The notes beneath the pieces are model-generated. The model saw only the letters and a program-made list of their open reading frames with translations, made no database searches and had not been told where the DNA came from. Position numbers and translations under genes: made by a program. This document shows, piece after piece, positions 1 through 6,379 of a stretch of 14,300 bases of DNA. Every line of letters starts with the position of its first letter. Positions within the stretch are counted from its first letter, which is position 1. This DNA is from Desulfuromonadales bacterium (GTDB taxonomy: Bacteria; Desulfobacterota; Desulfuromonadia; Desulfuromonadales; BM103). The stretch is taken from NCBI GenBank assembly GCA_030640215.1, contig DAOWJU010000226.1, positions 1 to 14,300 of the forward strand, read 5' to 3'.

Positions 1-323
1 GCTGGAATCAGGTAGTTGGCGGGGATATTGCTCGCACCGACAGTTAGTTCGACCTGCTGCAAACCGCGGAATCCAGCCATCGCCTGGCGCAGAGCGGCGC
101 ATTCCTCCAGAACCTTGTATGCATGTTGCTGGAATAGTTTGCCAGCATGGGTCATCATGACACCTTGGCCAGTGCGATCCAGTAGTTGAAGCTCAACTTC
201 GCTCTCAAGAGCAGCGACATGCTGGCTTACGGTCGACTGAGTGAGCGAAGCGGCCTCGGCACCGCGAGAAAAGCTACCCGCCTCGACAACGGCAACGAAC
301 AGTTCGAGTTGACGCAAATTCAC
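1..323 (-). CDS. LysR-family transcriptional regulator, N-terminal part (runs off the window)
   Basis: The 107 visible residues are the N-terminal half of a LysR-type regulator. The winged helix-turn-helix covers about residues 2-60, with the typical pattern of L-E-L-F near the start, SFSRGAEAASLTQSTVSQHV for the recognition helix region and a LLDR wing. The linker helix spans about 61-90. The effector domain begins at about 92 with LTVGASNIPANYLIP. The remaining ~190 residues lie outside the window. I chose the GTG at 323 because a GGAG sits 7-8 bases upstream; the nearby ATG at 336 is out of frame. The gene is divergent from the transglutaminase-like gene and probably regulates it or itself through the shared 130-bp gap. 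The start of the effector domain recalls LysR proteins called selenium-metabolism-associated in deltaproteobacteria, but that is only a resemblance. Confidence 0.88.
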   Translation of the reverse strand, partial: MNLRQLELFVAVVEAGSFSRGAEAASLTQSTVSQHVAALESEVELQLLDRTGQGVMMTHAGKLFQQHAYKVLEECAALRQAMAGFRGLQQVELTVGASNIPANYLIP

Positions 324-341
324 AAATGGCCTCCATCGGTA

Positions 342-377
342 TTATCAATAAGTCTTATCGTTTTTATCGAAATTATC
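342..377. promoter_or_regulatory. Cluster of four TTATC direct repeats with an embedded ATAAG-T-CTTAT dyad
   Basis: TTATC occurs at 342-346, 355-359, 364-368 and 373-377, so the last three copies are spaced exactly 9 bases apart. The first two overlap an ATAAG-T-CTTAT palindrome at about 348-358. The cluster lies between the divergent LysR gene and the candidate -35 box of the transglutaminase-like gene, where a LysR regulator would be expected to bind. LysR sites are usually T-N11-A dyads. Binding by the neighbouring regulator is inference. Confidence 0.4.
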
Positions 378-380
378 AAT

Positions 381-409
381 TTGACCTGGCGATGTCAATC
401 AATGACAAT
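381..409 (+). promoter_or_regulatory. Candidate sigma70 promoter for the transglutaminase-like gene
   Basis: TTGACC at 381-386 is followed by a 17-base spacer and GACAAT at 404-409. The -35 box matches 5 of 6 consensus bases and the -10 box 4 of 6. Transcription would start near 416, about 39 bases before the preferred start codon at 455. The TTATC cluster lies just upstream of the -35 box, a usual activator position. Confidence 0.5.
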
Positions 410-454
410 GCGAGCGAATATTAACATCTAATGTATCTACAGGAGCAACCGTCC

Positions 455-1465
455 ATGATGAGACCTCTACTGGCTTTTGTTGCCATAACCCTGCTGTTTA
501 CCATGTCTGCCTGGGCCGAGAACCGGGCCGGATTGGTGACCATGGAGTTTGACTTGAGTATCCAGCCGTCTGATGAAATCGTTCAACTCTGGATTCCCTA
601 TCCGGTCTCCAATCAGGACCAGCTGATCGGTAATATCCGGCTGGACGGCGACTACGCCGAGACAGGTGTCTATACAGCACCTGTAAACGGTACGCCGCTG
701 CTTTATGCTGAATGGCCGCAGGGTAGCAAGAGCCGTAAATTGACTCTCGCCTTTGAAGTGGTACGTGACGAGCTGCGCCGTGATGATTTCCCGGAGCGGG
801 AGCCAGCCTGGAACCCGGACGATTACACCGAGTACCTGGCGCCCACCAGCATCGGACCGACCGATGGGGCCGTCAAGGAGATGGCTGACAAGATTACTGC
901 GGGCAAGTCGACCGTGCTGGAGCGCGCTAAGGCGATCTACGACTGGACCGTAGAGAATATGTACCGAGATCCAGAGACTCGTGGCTGCGGCAAGGGCGAC
1001 GTCTGTTACCTGTTAATCAAGCCAGGTGGCAAGTGCACCGACATCTCCTCGGTTTTCGTGGCCCTCTGCCGTGCCGCTGGAGTACCGGCCCGCGAAGTAT
1101 TCGGCCTGCGCCTCGGTAAAAAGGCTGAACAGGATATCACCACCTGGCAGCACTGCTGGTCCGAGTTTTTCATCCCAGGTTATGGCTGGGTGTCTGCTGA
1201 TCCGGCCGATGTGCTTAAGGCAATGCTGGTCGAGAAACTAAAGCTCGACAGCCCGCGCATCGTGGAACTGCGCGACTATTTCTGGGGTGGCATTGATGCC
1301 TACCGCTTCCAACTGGCAAGCGGTCGTGACCTTGTGCTCAATCCCGCCCAGGCTGGTGCACCGCTCAATACTTTCGGTTACCCCTACGCCGAGGTCGGCG
1401 GCAAGCCTCTCGACTTCCACAGTCCGAAGAGCTTCAGCTACAGTTTTAGCTTCAAGGAACTGTAA
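455..1465 (+). CDS. Exported transglutaminase-like (papain-fold) domain protein
   Basis: This is a 336-residue periplasmic protein of the transglutaminase-like superfamily. Many bacterial members are peptidases or isopeptidases rather than cross-linking enzymes. Residues 1-21 form a Sec signal peptide with an AWA/EN-like cleavage site. A beta-rich N-terminal domain of about 100 residues follows. The catalytic core lies at about 150-255: Cys194 in GGKCTDISS, His233 in WQHCWSEFF and Asp249 in GWVSADPAD form the expected Cys-His-Asp triad. A C-terminal beta region ends the protein. An in-frame ATG at 431 exists, but I prefer the tandem ATGs at 455/458 because AGGAG at 441-445 sits 9 bases upstream and the signal peptide then starts properly. 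It is divergent from a LysR gene and followed at once by a YceI relic. The substrate is unknown. Confidence 0.85.
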   Translation: MMRPLLAFVAITLLFTMSAWAENRAGLVTMEFDLSIQPSDEIVQLWIPYPVSNQDQLIGNIRLDGDYAETGVYTAPVNGTPLLYAEWPQGSKSRKLTLAFEVVRDELRRDDFPEREPAWNPDDYTEYLAPTSIGPTDGAVKEMADKITAGKSTVLERAKAIYDWTVENMYRDPETRGCGKGDVCYLLIKPGGKCTDISSVFVALCRAAGVPAREVFGLRLGKKAEQDITTWQHCWSEFFIPGYGWVSADPADVLKAMLVEKLKLDSPRIVELRDYFWGGIDAYRFQLASGRDLVLNPAQAGAPLNTFGYPYAEVGGKPLDFHSPKSFSYSFSFKEL

Positions 1466-1469
1466 GAAA

Positions 1470-1736
1470 TGGCGAGAAAAGGCTAAAAGCGGTGACAACA
1501 TTACGGTTGTTGGTGATCTTACCATTCGCGGAACGACCAAGGAGGTGGCTTTAAGAGGTAGCTTCCGTGGTGAGAATACTGACCCATGGGGTAACGTTCG
1601 CGCCGGTTTTTCTGCAAGTACAACAATCAATCGCCATGATTACGGTCTCAGTTGGAATAAAGCACTGGAAACGGGTGGTTTCGTTGTCGGTGATGACGTA
1701 ACAATTCGTCTGGAAATCCAGGGAATTCGTCAATAG
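1470..1736 (+). pseudogene. YceI-family protein, C-terminal remnant (5' part lost)
   Basis: The last ~88 codons of a YceI-like lipid-binding lipocalin-type protein are intact. They include GDLTIRGTTKEVAL, the segment DPWGNVRAGFSA, an INRHDYGLSW motif and a final strand ending at a TAG. YceI proteins are usually about 170-200 residues with an N-terminal signal peptide, so roughly the first 90-100 residues are missing. The homology starts within a few codons after the stop of the transglutaminase-like gene, in another frame. Upstream in this frame there is only antisense or shadow coding and no start codon with a ribosome site. This looks like a deletion junction near 1440-1470. The remaining reading frame has no premature stops, so the loss may be recent. 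It is unlikely to be expressed as a functional protein. Confidence 0.75.
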
Positions 1737-1913
1737 ACATTTCTCAATCTAAGCAAGATTACAAAGACAGGTGAACATCATGATTGACTGTGAGCCGGTA
1801 CTTTTTCTAAACGTGAAGCAGACAGAATCCAGGAGCCGGAAAACTGCACGCGTGGCTTGCATCTTTACATTTCTTTCCTGACCCTGTTTCCTATGGAAAT
1901 GCAATGAAGGTTA

Positions 1914-2816
1914 TTATGTCGGACAGGGAATAACTTTGTTTGTCTCAGATGCCTGTGCCAACAAAAAATCGACAAACGCCCGATTTGCATGCGATAGATA
2001 GCCGTCGGCTTGCCAGGCGATCAGCAGGTCAAGATGTTGTGGCGGATCAAAGGGAACCGCATTGACGGTCGGTTCATTGACCACCGCCATGCGTAGCAAG
2101 GTCGATACACCGAGCCCTTCTTTGATGAGCGAACTGACCATTGAAAAAAGGTTTGTTTCAAAGACAACTCTTGGCTGTATCTTGCAGGTCATGGCCAGAT
2201 CGTTTATTAACTCGCGCATGTAATAGCCAGCTTTAAATAGTATTAATGGCTGGCTTAAAAAGTCCTCTATGCTTATCGAGTCTCGCTTGGCAAAGGGGTG
2301 ATCGTTCGGCACAACAGCGACAATTTCCTCGCGTAAAAATTGTTGACTCTCCAAGTCATGAGGAACCTTTCTGCCGGTGATTACCCCCAGATCGATGTCG
2401 CCATGGGCGATCATTTTCTGGATGCTGGCTGCACCATCGCCGTAAACAGAGAGGTTAAGGTGGGGATAACGGTGGATGAATTTACGGATCACCTGCGGAA
2501 AATAGTAGGCACTCATCATCGGGGGGATTCCTATGCGCACTTCGCCGCGTGTCAGGCCCTGTAGTTCGCCCATCTCTGACAGGGCTGCAGCGCAGTTGGC
2601 AAGAATGCGTTTCGCATGACGTAGAAAAACCTCACCCTCGGCAGTTAAGCAGGTCTGCTTTGCATTGCGGCTGATCAGCACCAAACCGAGGTCTTCCTCT
2701 AGTTTTCGGATTGTCATGCTCACGGCCGGTTGGGCAATATGTAATCGGTTGGCGGCCTTGGTAAAACTATTTTCACGAGCAACTTCAACAAATACCCGAC
2801 ACTGGCGTAGGTCCAT
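1914..2816 (-). CDS. LysR-family transcriptional regulator, divergent from MFS exporter
   Basis: This is a complete 300-residue LysR regulator. The helix-turn-helix covers about residues 3-60, with NSFTKAANRLHIAQPAVSMT as the recognition region and a basic ISRNAKQ wing. A linker helix follows, then a two-lobe periplasmic-binding-like effector domain at about 90-290 beginning at GEVRIGIPP. The ATG at 2816 is preferred over the in-frame ATG at 2837 because GGGAGG lies about 4-5 bases upstream of it and nothing similar precedes 2837. The divergent neighbour is a YnfM-type exporter, the same layout as ynfL/ynfM in E. coli, so local control of that exporter is likely. The effector molecule is not known. 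The family is clear; the regulatory target is inferred. Confidence 0.92.
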   Translation of the reverse strand: MDLRQCRVFVEVARENSFTKAANRLHIAQPAVSMTIRKLEEDLGLVLISRNAKQTCLTAEGEVFLRHAKRILANCAAALSEMGELQGLTRGEVRIGIPPMMSAYYFPQVIRKFIHRYPHLNLSVYGDGAASIQKMIAHGDIDLGVITGRKVPHDLESQQFLREEIVAVVPNDHPFAKRDSISIEDFLSQPLILFKAGYYMRELINDLAMTCKIQPRVVFETNLFSMVSSLIKEGLGVSTLLRMAVVNEPTVNAVPFDPPQHLDLLIAWQADGYLSHANRAFVDFLLAQASETNKVIPCPT

Positions 2817-2835
2817 AAGCCCTCCCTGTATAATC

Positions 2836-2877
2836 ATAAGTTATCAGCACTATAATAACAATATATTTTACTTATGC
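2836..2877. promoter_or_regulatory. Nested dyads and -10 box between the LysR and MFS genes
   Basis: The 112-bp gap is very AT-rich and holds GTTAT (2841-2845) facing ATAAC (2856-2860) with a 10-base spacer, and CATAAG (2836-2841) facing CTTATG (2872-2877). ATAA-G-TTAT at 2837-2845 is itself a small palindrome. A perfect TATAAT sits at 2852-2857 on the plus strand. It has no good -35 box at the right distance, which fits a promoter that needs an activator. These are plausible LysR operator half-sites controlling both divergent genes. The pattern is seen directly; the binding protein is inferred. Confidence 0.45.
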
Positions 2878-2928
2878 AAAGTAACTGGCTAACTTGTCTG
2901 TAAATCCAAGCTGAAGAAGGTTAAGAAG

Positions 2929-4179
2929 ATGCTCTCAAAACCTCCCTATATTGAACGAAGCTCGTCGGACTATCGCAGAGCAAACCTTGCGCTTTTTATC
3001 GCGGGCTTCATTACCTTTTCTACGCTGTACGACGTTCAGCCATTGCTGCCAATGCTCTCTGCGGAGTTTGCGGTTTCTCCCATGGTTGGGAGTTTGGTCC
3101 TTTCTGTATCGACCTTTGCGCTGGCTTGGAGTTTGCCAGTTTCTGGGGGGCTTTCCGATGCCCTTGGTCGCAGAGTCATGATGGCAACCGCTGTGGTCTT
3201 GACCTCCCTGTTGGCGCTGGCGACGGCGACCTGTGATTCATTGTATTGGCTGATTGTCCTGCGGTTGGTTCAGGGGGTCGTTCTGGCAGGTGTACCCGCC
3301 GTGGCTATGGCTTACTTAAGCGAAGAGATGTCTCCACGCGCTGTCAGTACCGCTATGGGACTTTACATTGCTGGCAACGCCATGGGCGGCATGAGTGGGC
3401 GGATGCTAACAACCTGGGTTGCGGATTTAACAACATGGCGGACTGCAATTGGTGCCATCGGCGCATTAAATTTAATCCTGAGCCTCGTTTTTCTGGCGAC
3501 CTTGCCCCGCTCACGACATTTTCAGCGCCAGCCTCTTCGACTTCGGTCACTGACCGCTTCTTTGCTTGGTCACCTGAGAAACCCCAAGCTGTGTTGTCTC
3601 TTTGCTGTGGCATTTCTGTCTATGGGAAGCTTCGTCACCCTCTACAACTATGTGACTTTTCGCCTGACTGAACCTCCTTACTCTGTTAACCCTTCGCATG
3701 TTGCCTGGATTTTTCTTTCCTACGCTTTCGGGGCTTTTGCTTCAACCTTAATAGGTCGGATGGTTGATTGCATCGGCCGCAGTAAGACCATCTATTTTGC
3801 ATTGTCGGTTATGGTTGCAGGGGTGATGCTTACCTTACTGCAACCATTGGTTGCTATCGCTGCCGGTGTTGTGATCTTTACCATCGGCTTTTTCGGTGTG
3901 CATGCGATTGCCTCGGCATGGGTTGGAACCGAGGCTAAAAACGCCCGCGCGCAGGCTTCATCCCTCTACCTATTTTTTTATTATCTGGGATCCAGTTTGT
4001 CAGGAACCGGTGGTGGAATGTTTTGGAGTCATTGGGGCTGGGTCGGCGTTGTCGCATTGATCCTGTTGCTGTTGCTTACGGCGTCCTTGGCTATTCTTCG
4101 TCTGGTTTCATTGACTGCTACCTCAACGTCGGCACCGCAATCACCAGGCTTCACCGCTTTAGAAGAGTCCAGCCAATGA
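2929..4179 (+). CDS. MFS transporter, YnfM-like, 12 TM segments
   Basis: This 416-residue inner-membrane protein belongs to the major facilitator superfamily. It has twelve hydrophobic segments in two halves. The first starts at about residue 19 (LALFIAGFITF) and leads to a DVQPLLPMLSAEF loop. The MFS motif A between TM2 and TM3 is GGLSDALGRR at 73-82. The motif-B-like RLVQGVVLAGVPA lies at 112-124. A second motif-A copy, LIGRMVDCIGRSK, lies at about 274-286 in the C half. The N-terminal pattern closely resembles E. coli YnfM, a putative arabinose/drug-type proton antiporter of unclear natural substrate. The start is supported by GAAGAAGG 8 bases before the ATG. The divergent LysR gene is its probable regulator. 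The stop codon overlaps a short downstream ORF (ATGA). The substrate cannot be read from the sequence. Confidence 0.9.
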   Translation: MLSKPPYIERSSSDYRRANLALFIAGFITFSTLYDVQPLLPMLSAEFAVSPMVGSLVLSVSTFALAWSLPVSGGLSDALGRRVMMATAVVLTSLLALATATCDSLYWLIVLRLVQGVVLAGVPAVAMAYLSEEMSPRAVSTAMGLYIAGNAMGGMSGRMLTTWVADLTTWRTAIGAIGALNLILSLVFLATLPRSRHFQRQPLRLRSLTASLLGHLRNPKLCCLFAVAFLSMGSFVTLYNYVTFRLTEPPYSVNPSHVAWIFLSYAFGAFASTLIGRMVDCIGRSKTIYFALSVMVAGVMLTLLQPLVAIAAGVVIFTIGFFGVHAIASAWVGTEAKNARAQASSLYLFFYYLGSSLSGTGGGMFWSHWGWVGVVALILLLLLTASLAILRLVSLTATSTSAPQSPGFTALEESSQ

Positions 4180-4292
4180 CAGAGAATCCTTTTGTAATCG
4201 CCCAATTTCCTCCACACACATGCAACGTTTGCTCGCATACCGATCAACAATCATGGTCAGATTCCTTTTCTGAATATCTCTGGAGCAAGTGA
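4176..4292 (+). CDS. Possible 38-aa small protein overlapping the MFS stop
   Basis: The ATG at 4176 shares bases with the MFS stop codon (ATGA), an arrangement that allows translational coupling. The 38-residue product starts MTENPF, contains one CNVC pair (residues 16-19) and several aromatic residues, and has no membrane segment. An AGAAGAG-like sequence lies about 9 bases upstream. I recognise no family, and two cysteines alone do not make a zinc finger. It may be a real micro-protein or a chance ORF. Confidence 0.25.
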   Translation: MTENPFVIAQFPPHTCNVCSHTDQQSWSDSFSEYLWSK

Positions 4293-4575
4293 GCCAGTCT
4301 GTCCTGTTATTTGTTGTCGTGTTTGCATAACGACGTTCCTAAGCTGTAAAACTCATAAATTCCAACCTATTAATTCACCATTAATCATTTTTCCTCAAGA
4401 CAATCCTGTAGAAAATATATCTTCTGTATACTACATAAAACGCTGAGAGCTCTAAGCTACCGAACAATAAGACTTTTTCTCTTGACACGTGTGCGTTTGT
4501 CTTTGATAATGAATACCAGCAGTGTTAACAAATACCCTATGAGGTGTATGTCTTAACTTAAAAGAGGAAAACGTT
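4293..4575. other. AT-rich gap before the zinc-ribbon gene
   Basis: About 280 bases of AT-rich sequence follow the short ORF after the MFS gene. Apart from the promoter at 4482-4510 and the leader of the next gene, I see no coding sequence here. A GTCG...CGAC pair at about 4306-4335 could form a small hairpin, but it has no T-run, so it is not a convincing terminator. Confidence 0.6.
4482..4510 (+). promoter_or_regulatory. Strong sigma70-type promoter for the zinc-ribbon operon
   Basis: A perfect TTGACA at 4482-4487 is separated by exactly 17 bases from GATAAT at 4505-4510 (5 of 6 to consensus). The start point would be near 4517, giving a leader of about 59 bases before the ATG at 4576. This is the best-matching promoter in the window, so the downstream pair of small genes is probably well expressed. 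Confidence 0.75.
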
Positions 4576-4959
4576 ATGAATTGTCCACTATGTAAAAGTA
4601 AAGAACATGTTGAAATCAATTGTCACGCTGACGGGTTTGCGAAGGATACGCTCGAATGTGGCGATTGTGGTGCTATTTGGACCTTCTCAAAGAATGATTT
4701 AAAGATCATTAAAAGAAGTGACAACAAAATAGTACAGGAATATTCAGATTTTATTTGTCCAACTTGCAAATCAATTTTGTGTATTGAAACAGACTTGGAT
4801 GCATTTCAATTTCACGAAGAAATCCAGGAATGTACCAATTGCGGAACAACCTGTTCCTCTCTACATAGTCAGGTAGAAGTCGTAAAAGACTCACAGTTTG
4901 GCTCTTTTCTCAGTTCTACTTCTGATCTGGTCGAGTCTGATGACTATGTTTTTGTGTGA
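4576..4959 (+). CDS. Small protein with two tandem zinc ribbons
   Basis: The 127-residue protein carries four CxxC pairs: C3/C6, C28/C31, C61/C64 and C86/C89. Both halves have the same layout, CX2C-21 residues-CX2C, and both start CPxCKS. The protein is therefore an internal duplication of one zinc-ribbon unit with a 58-residue period. The last ~25 residues are acidic and serine-rich, without cysteines. There is no signal peptide or membrane segment, so it should be cytoplasmic. AGAGGAAA about 8 bases before the ATG is a good ribosome site. A strong promoter lies upstream, and a 58-aa acidic protein follows after 35 bases. The composition is AT-rich compared with flanking genes, which hints at acquisition from elsewhere. 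I do not recognise a family beyond zinc ribbon. Nucleic-acid or protein binding are both possible, and no enzyme domain is present. Confidence 0.75.
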   Translation: MNCPLCKSKEHVEINCHADGFAKDTLECGDCGAIWTFSKNDLKIIKRSDNKIVQEYSDFICPTCKSILCIETDLDAFQFHEEIQECTNCGTTCSSLHSQVEVVKDSQFGSFLSSTSDLVESDDYVFV

Positions 4960-4994
4960 ACAATTTAATTCCCAGGAATGAAAGGGGCCGTGAC

Positions 4995-5171
4995 ATGGAA
5001 GATTTATGGCGTGTGCAAGACTCTGGTGTTGAGGTTGAAGATTTTTCTAGCGTTGCAGAATACAAATGCTTCCTTGAACGTTTCAGCAATGATGAAGAGC
5101 AAGACAATTATCGCAGTCTGCTGTTTGAAGATGAAACATTCGTAAAACCAGAGGTCACCTCTGAGCCTTGA
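4995..5171 (+). CDS. 58-aa acidic hypothetical protein
   Basis: This short acidic protein starts MEDLWRVQDSGVEVEDF. It contains an aromatic/acidic helix-like segment (EYKCFLERFSNDEEQDNYRSLLFEDE) and has no membrane segment or signal peptide. I chose the ATG at 4995 because AAGGGG lies 7 bases upstream. A longer form from the GTG at 4956, overlapping the stop of the preceding gene, is possible and would give 71 residues. It is probably cotranscribed with the double zinc-ribbon gene and might be its partner. I know no family for it, and an unexpressed ORF cannot be excluded. Confidence 0.5.
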   Translation: MEDLWRVQDSGVEVEDFSSVAEYKCFLERFSNDEEQDNYRSLLFEDETFVKPEVTSEP

Positions 5172-5177
5172 AAGCAT

Positions 5178-5205
5178 TGAGGACTGAGAAACCTCTTGGT
5201 AAAAT
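5178..5205 (+). promoter_or_regulatory. Promoter-like site (first copy of GGTAAAATG)
   Basis: TTGAGG (5178-5183), a 16-base spacer and TAAAAT (5200-5205) resemble a sigma70 promoter. The site lies just after the stop of the acidic protein, and its -10 context is repeated at 5242-5269. No gene with a clear ribosome site follows, so any transcript would be non-coding. Confidence 0.3.
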
Positions 5206-5241
5206 GAGTGGTTAATCATGGTCTCAATCTCAAACAAGGAG

Positions 5242-5269
5242 TTGGCTGAAGTGCGTATTCTGGTAAAAT
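5242..5269 (+). promoter_or_regulatory. Promoter-like site (second copy of GGTAAAATG)
   Basis: TTGGCT (5242-5247), a 16-base spacer and TAAAAT (5264-5269) repeat the arrangement seen 64 bases upstream, including the GGTAAAATG context. It could start a non-coding transcript near 5276 that ends at the terminator at 5515-5550. Confidence 0.35.
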
Positions 5270-5507
5270 GTGTGAGTCTTCTGCCAATAAGTCTTTTAAG
5301 GTCTTATGGACACGATTTAGCTCATTTCGGCAGCCCCCCGCAAGCTCTAGCTTATGAGGTACTAGCGGCGGGACAAGTGCCAGAGTCCCCGGATGTGTGT
5401 CAACAGGTCCCGGAAGCTTTTGACGTGATGAAGAGAGATCTTTTGCTCGCGTTAAAATGGATTTTAATCTCGGTGACACTTACCCCGTCCTGTTGCTGCT
5501 TTCTCTT

Positions 5508-5550
5508 AAAAAATGGGGCGCCACACAATTTGTGTGGCGCCCCTTTTTTT
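5508..5550. terminator. Very strong bidirectional Rho-independent terminator
   Basis: A perfect 12-bp GC-rich stem (GGGGCGCCACAC at 5515-5526 pairing with 5532-5543) encloses the loop AATTT, which can itself add two A-T pairs. Seven T follow at 5544-5550 on the plus strand. An A-run at 5508-5513 gives the T-tract for the opposite strand. It separates the plus-strand zinc-ribbon transcript from the converging ychJ transcript and should stop both. Confidence 0.93.
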
Positions 5551-5576
5551 CGCTCATTTCTTCTCGTATGACCTGT

Positions 5577-5801
5577 TTAGACTTTTTCATCCATCGGCAT
5601 CGAACCGAGCAAAGGTAGCAACTGAGCAAGATCGAGTCCGCTTTCTTTGACGATGCCAAGAAAAACCGGTAACATTTGCATAAGAAAAGATTTATCCTCC
5701 ATAGCGTCTTTTGCCAGGCCGGGCAGCGTTTCGAGAATAAAGGCCTTTTTCTCTTCGAGTGATAGTGCCATCACGGCGTCAGTGAGCTCTTGCTGAGTCA
5801 T
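5577..5801 (-). CDS. 74-aa hypothetical helical protein
   Basis: This small cytoplasmic-looking protein begins MTQQELTDAVMALSLEEKKA and continues with alternating helical, leucine/methionine-rich segments. It ends in SMPMDEKV. There is no signal peptide, and the hydrophobic stretch near LMQMLPVFLGIV is probably part of amphipathic helices. AAAGGA about 7-8 bases before the ATG supports the start. It lies 47 bases downstream of ychJ on the same strand and ahead of the bidirectional terminator, so the two genes probably share a transcript. I recognise no named family. The clean ribosome site, the placement and the protein-like composition make it likely real. Confidence 0.65.
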   Translation of the reverse strand: MTQQELTDAVMALSLEEKKAFILETLPGLAKDAMEDKSFLMQMLPVFLGIVKESGLDLAQLLPLLGSMPMDEKV

Positions 5802-5848
5802 TCTCTATTCCTTTCATTGGACATGAATTCTGTGATTCAGGTCTGAAG

Positions 5849-6331
5849 TTATTTTCCACAGCATTTTTTGTACTTTTTACCGCTACCGCAACTGCATGGA
5901 TCATTACGGCCGATCTTGTTCACAGTCACCGGATCCGATTTGATCATGGTTCCTTCAGTGAACAACCAACGCCCCCTCTTGCGCTTGAACTGACCACGCT
6001 CGCGGTGGTTGCGTAGCCCCTCCTTATCACGAAAGCGGGCGACAAATGTCACTTCACCTTCCTCATCCTTCGGCCCGCCTTGAGCGGTCTCAATAATCTC
6101 GAGGCCGTACCACTCAGAATTTTCAGCCCATACCTTGGTCCCTTCGTGATCGTAATCTTTTCGATAACCGGGATGGGTACTGTCGAAGAGAAAGTCGACC
6201 TCGACCTTTACATGGGCCGTATAGCGCGCCCGCATCAGTTGTTCTGGCGTTTCAGCCGGTTTCTTGCCAGTGATGACCGGTTCACAACAGGCGTCGTATT
6301 CGATATCGCTTCCGCATGGACAGCTATCCAT
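5849..6331 (-). CDS. ychJ: YchJ-family protein with SEC-C motifs at both ends
   Basis: This 160-residue protein of the YchJ (UPF0225) family has an N-terminal SEC-C zinc motif CPCGS...YDACC at residues 4-16. A central NTF2-like YchJ domain spans about 25-130, starting with the typical [16 protein letters not shown] second SEC-C motif, [18 protein letters not shown], lies at about 142-159 and resembles the SecA C-terminal zinc site. The length fits the family. The biochemical role is not established; SEC-C motifs bind zinc and can contact SecB or other partners. GAAGGAG lies 8 bases before the ATG, and a good promoter lies at 6380-6408. A 74-aa gene follows after 47 bases. Confidence 0.92.
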   Translation of the reverse strand: MDSCPCGSDIEYDACCEPVITGKKPAETPEQLMRARYTAHVKVEVDFLFDSTHPGYRKDYDHEGTKVWAENSEWYGLEIIETAQGGPKDEEGEVTFVARFRDKEGLRNHRERGQFKRKRGRWLFTEGTMIKSDPVTVNKIGRNDPCSCGSGKKYKKCCGK

Positions 6332-6379
6332 ATGTATTTCTCCTTCTCGTTCTGCATTCTGTATTAAAAAGTCTGCCGA

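Larger units (their letters stand above)
5172..5514 (+). other. Untranslated stretch, possible structured RNA before a terminator
   Basis: About 340 bases lie between the acidic small protein and the terminator, with no convincing gene on either strand. The longest plus-strand ORF here runs through the terminator hairpin and so is not credible. Two promoter-like sites end in GGTAAAATG at 5178-5205 and 5242-5269. Inverted segments suggest folding: a CCCCCGC/GCGGCGGG pair at about 5335-5375 enclosing CTAG/CTAG, and GTCAA/TTGAC at about 5399-5424. A transcript from near 5276 to the terminator would be about 270 bases. It may be a small RNA or just a long 3' UTR. I could not match it to 6S, SRP, RNase P or tmRNA. 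Confidence 0.3.

Noticed and set aside
1238..1630. 130-codon minus-strand ORF across the transglutaminase/YceI junction
   Set aside because: It is antisense to two recognisable protein-coding segments and has no motif of its own.
1780..1881. 33-codon ORF after the YceI relic with AGGTGA upstream
   Set aside because: It has a plausible ribosome site but is very short and has no recognisable motif. It could be a truncated relic but cannot be supported.
5390..5430. Resemblance of AGGTCCCGGAAGC to the conserved SRP (4.5S) RNA core
   Set aside because: The GGAAGGAAGCAG loop side is missing and the flanking stem does not pair as in SRP RNA.
5216..5479. 87-codon minus-strand ORF starting at GTG
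   Set aside because: It lies downstream of the bidirectional terminator for that strand, has no recognisable family and overlaps the promoter-like repeats. It is kept only as part of the untranslated stretch.
5218..5571. 117-codon plus-strand ORF after the zinc-ribbon operon
   Set aside because: It reads straight through the perfect terminator hairpin and T-run, has a low-complexity, protein-unlike composition at its end and no good ribosome site.
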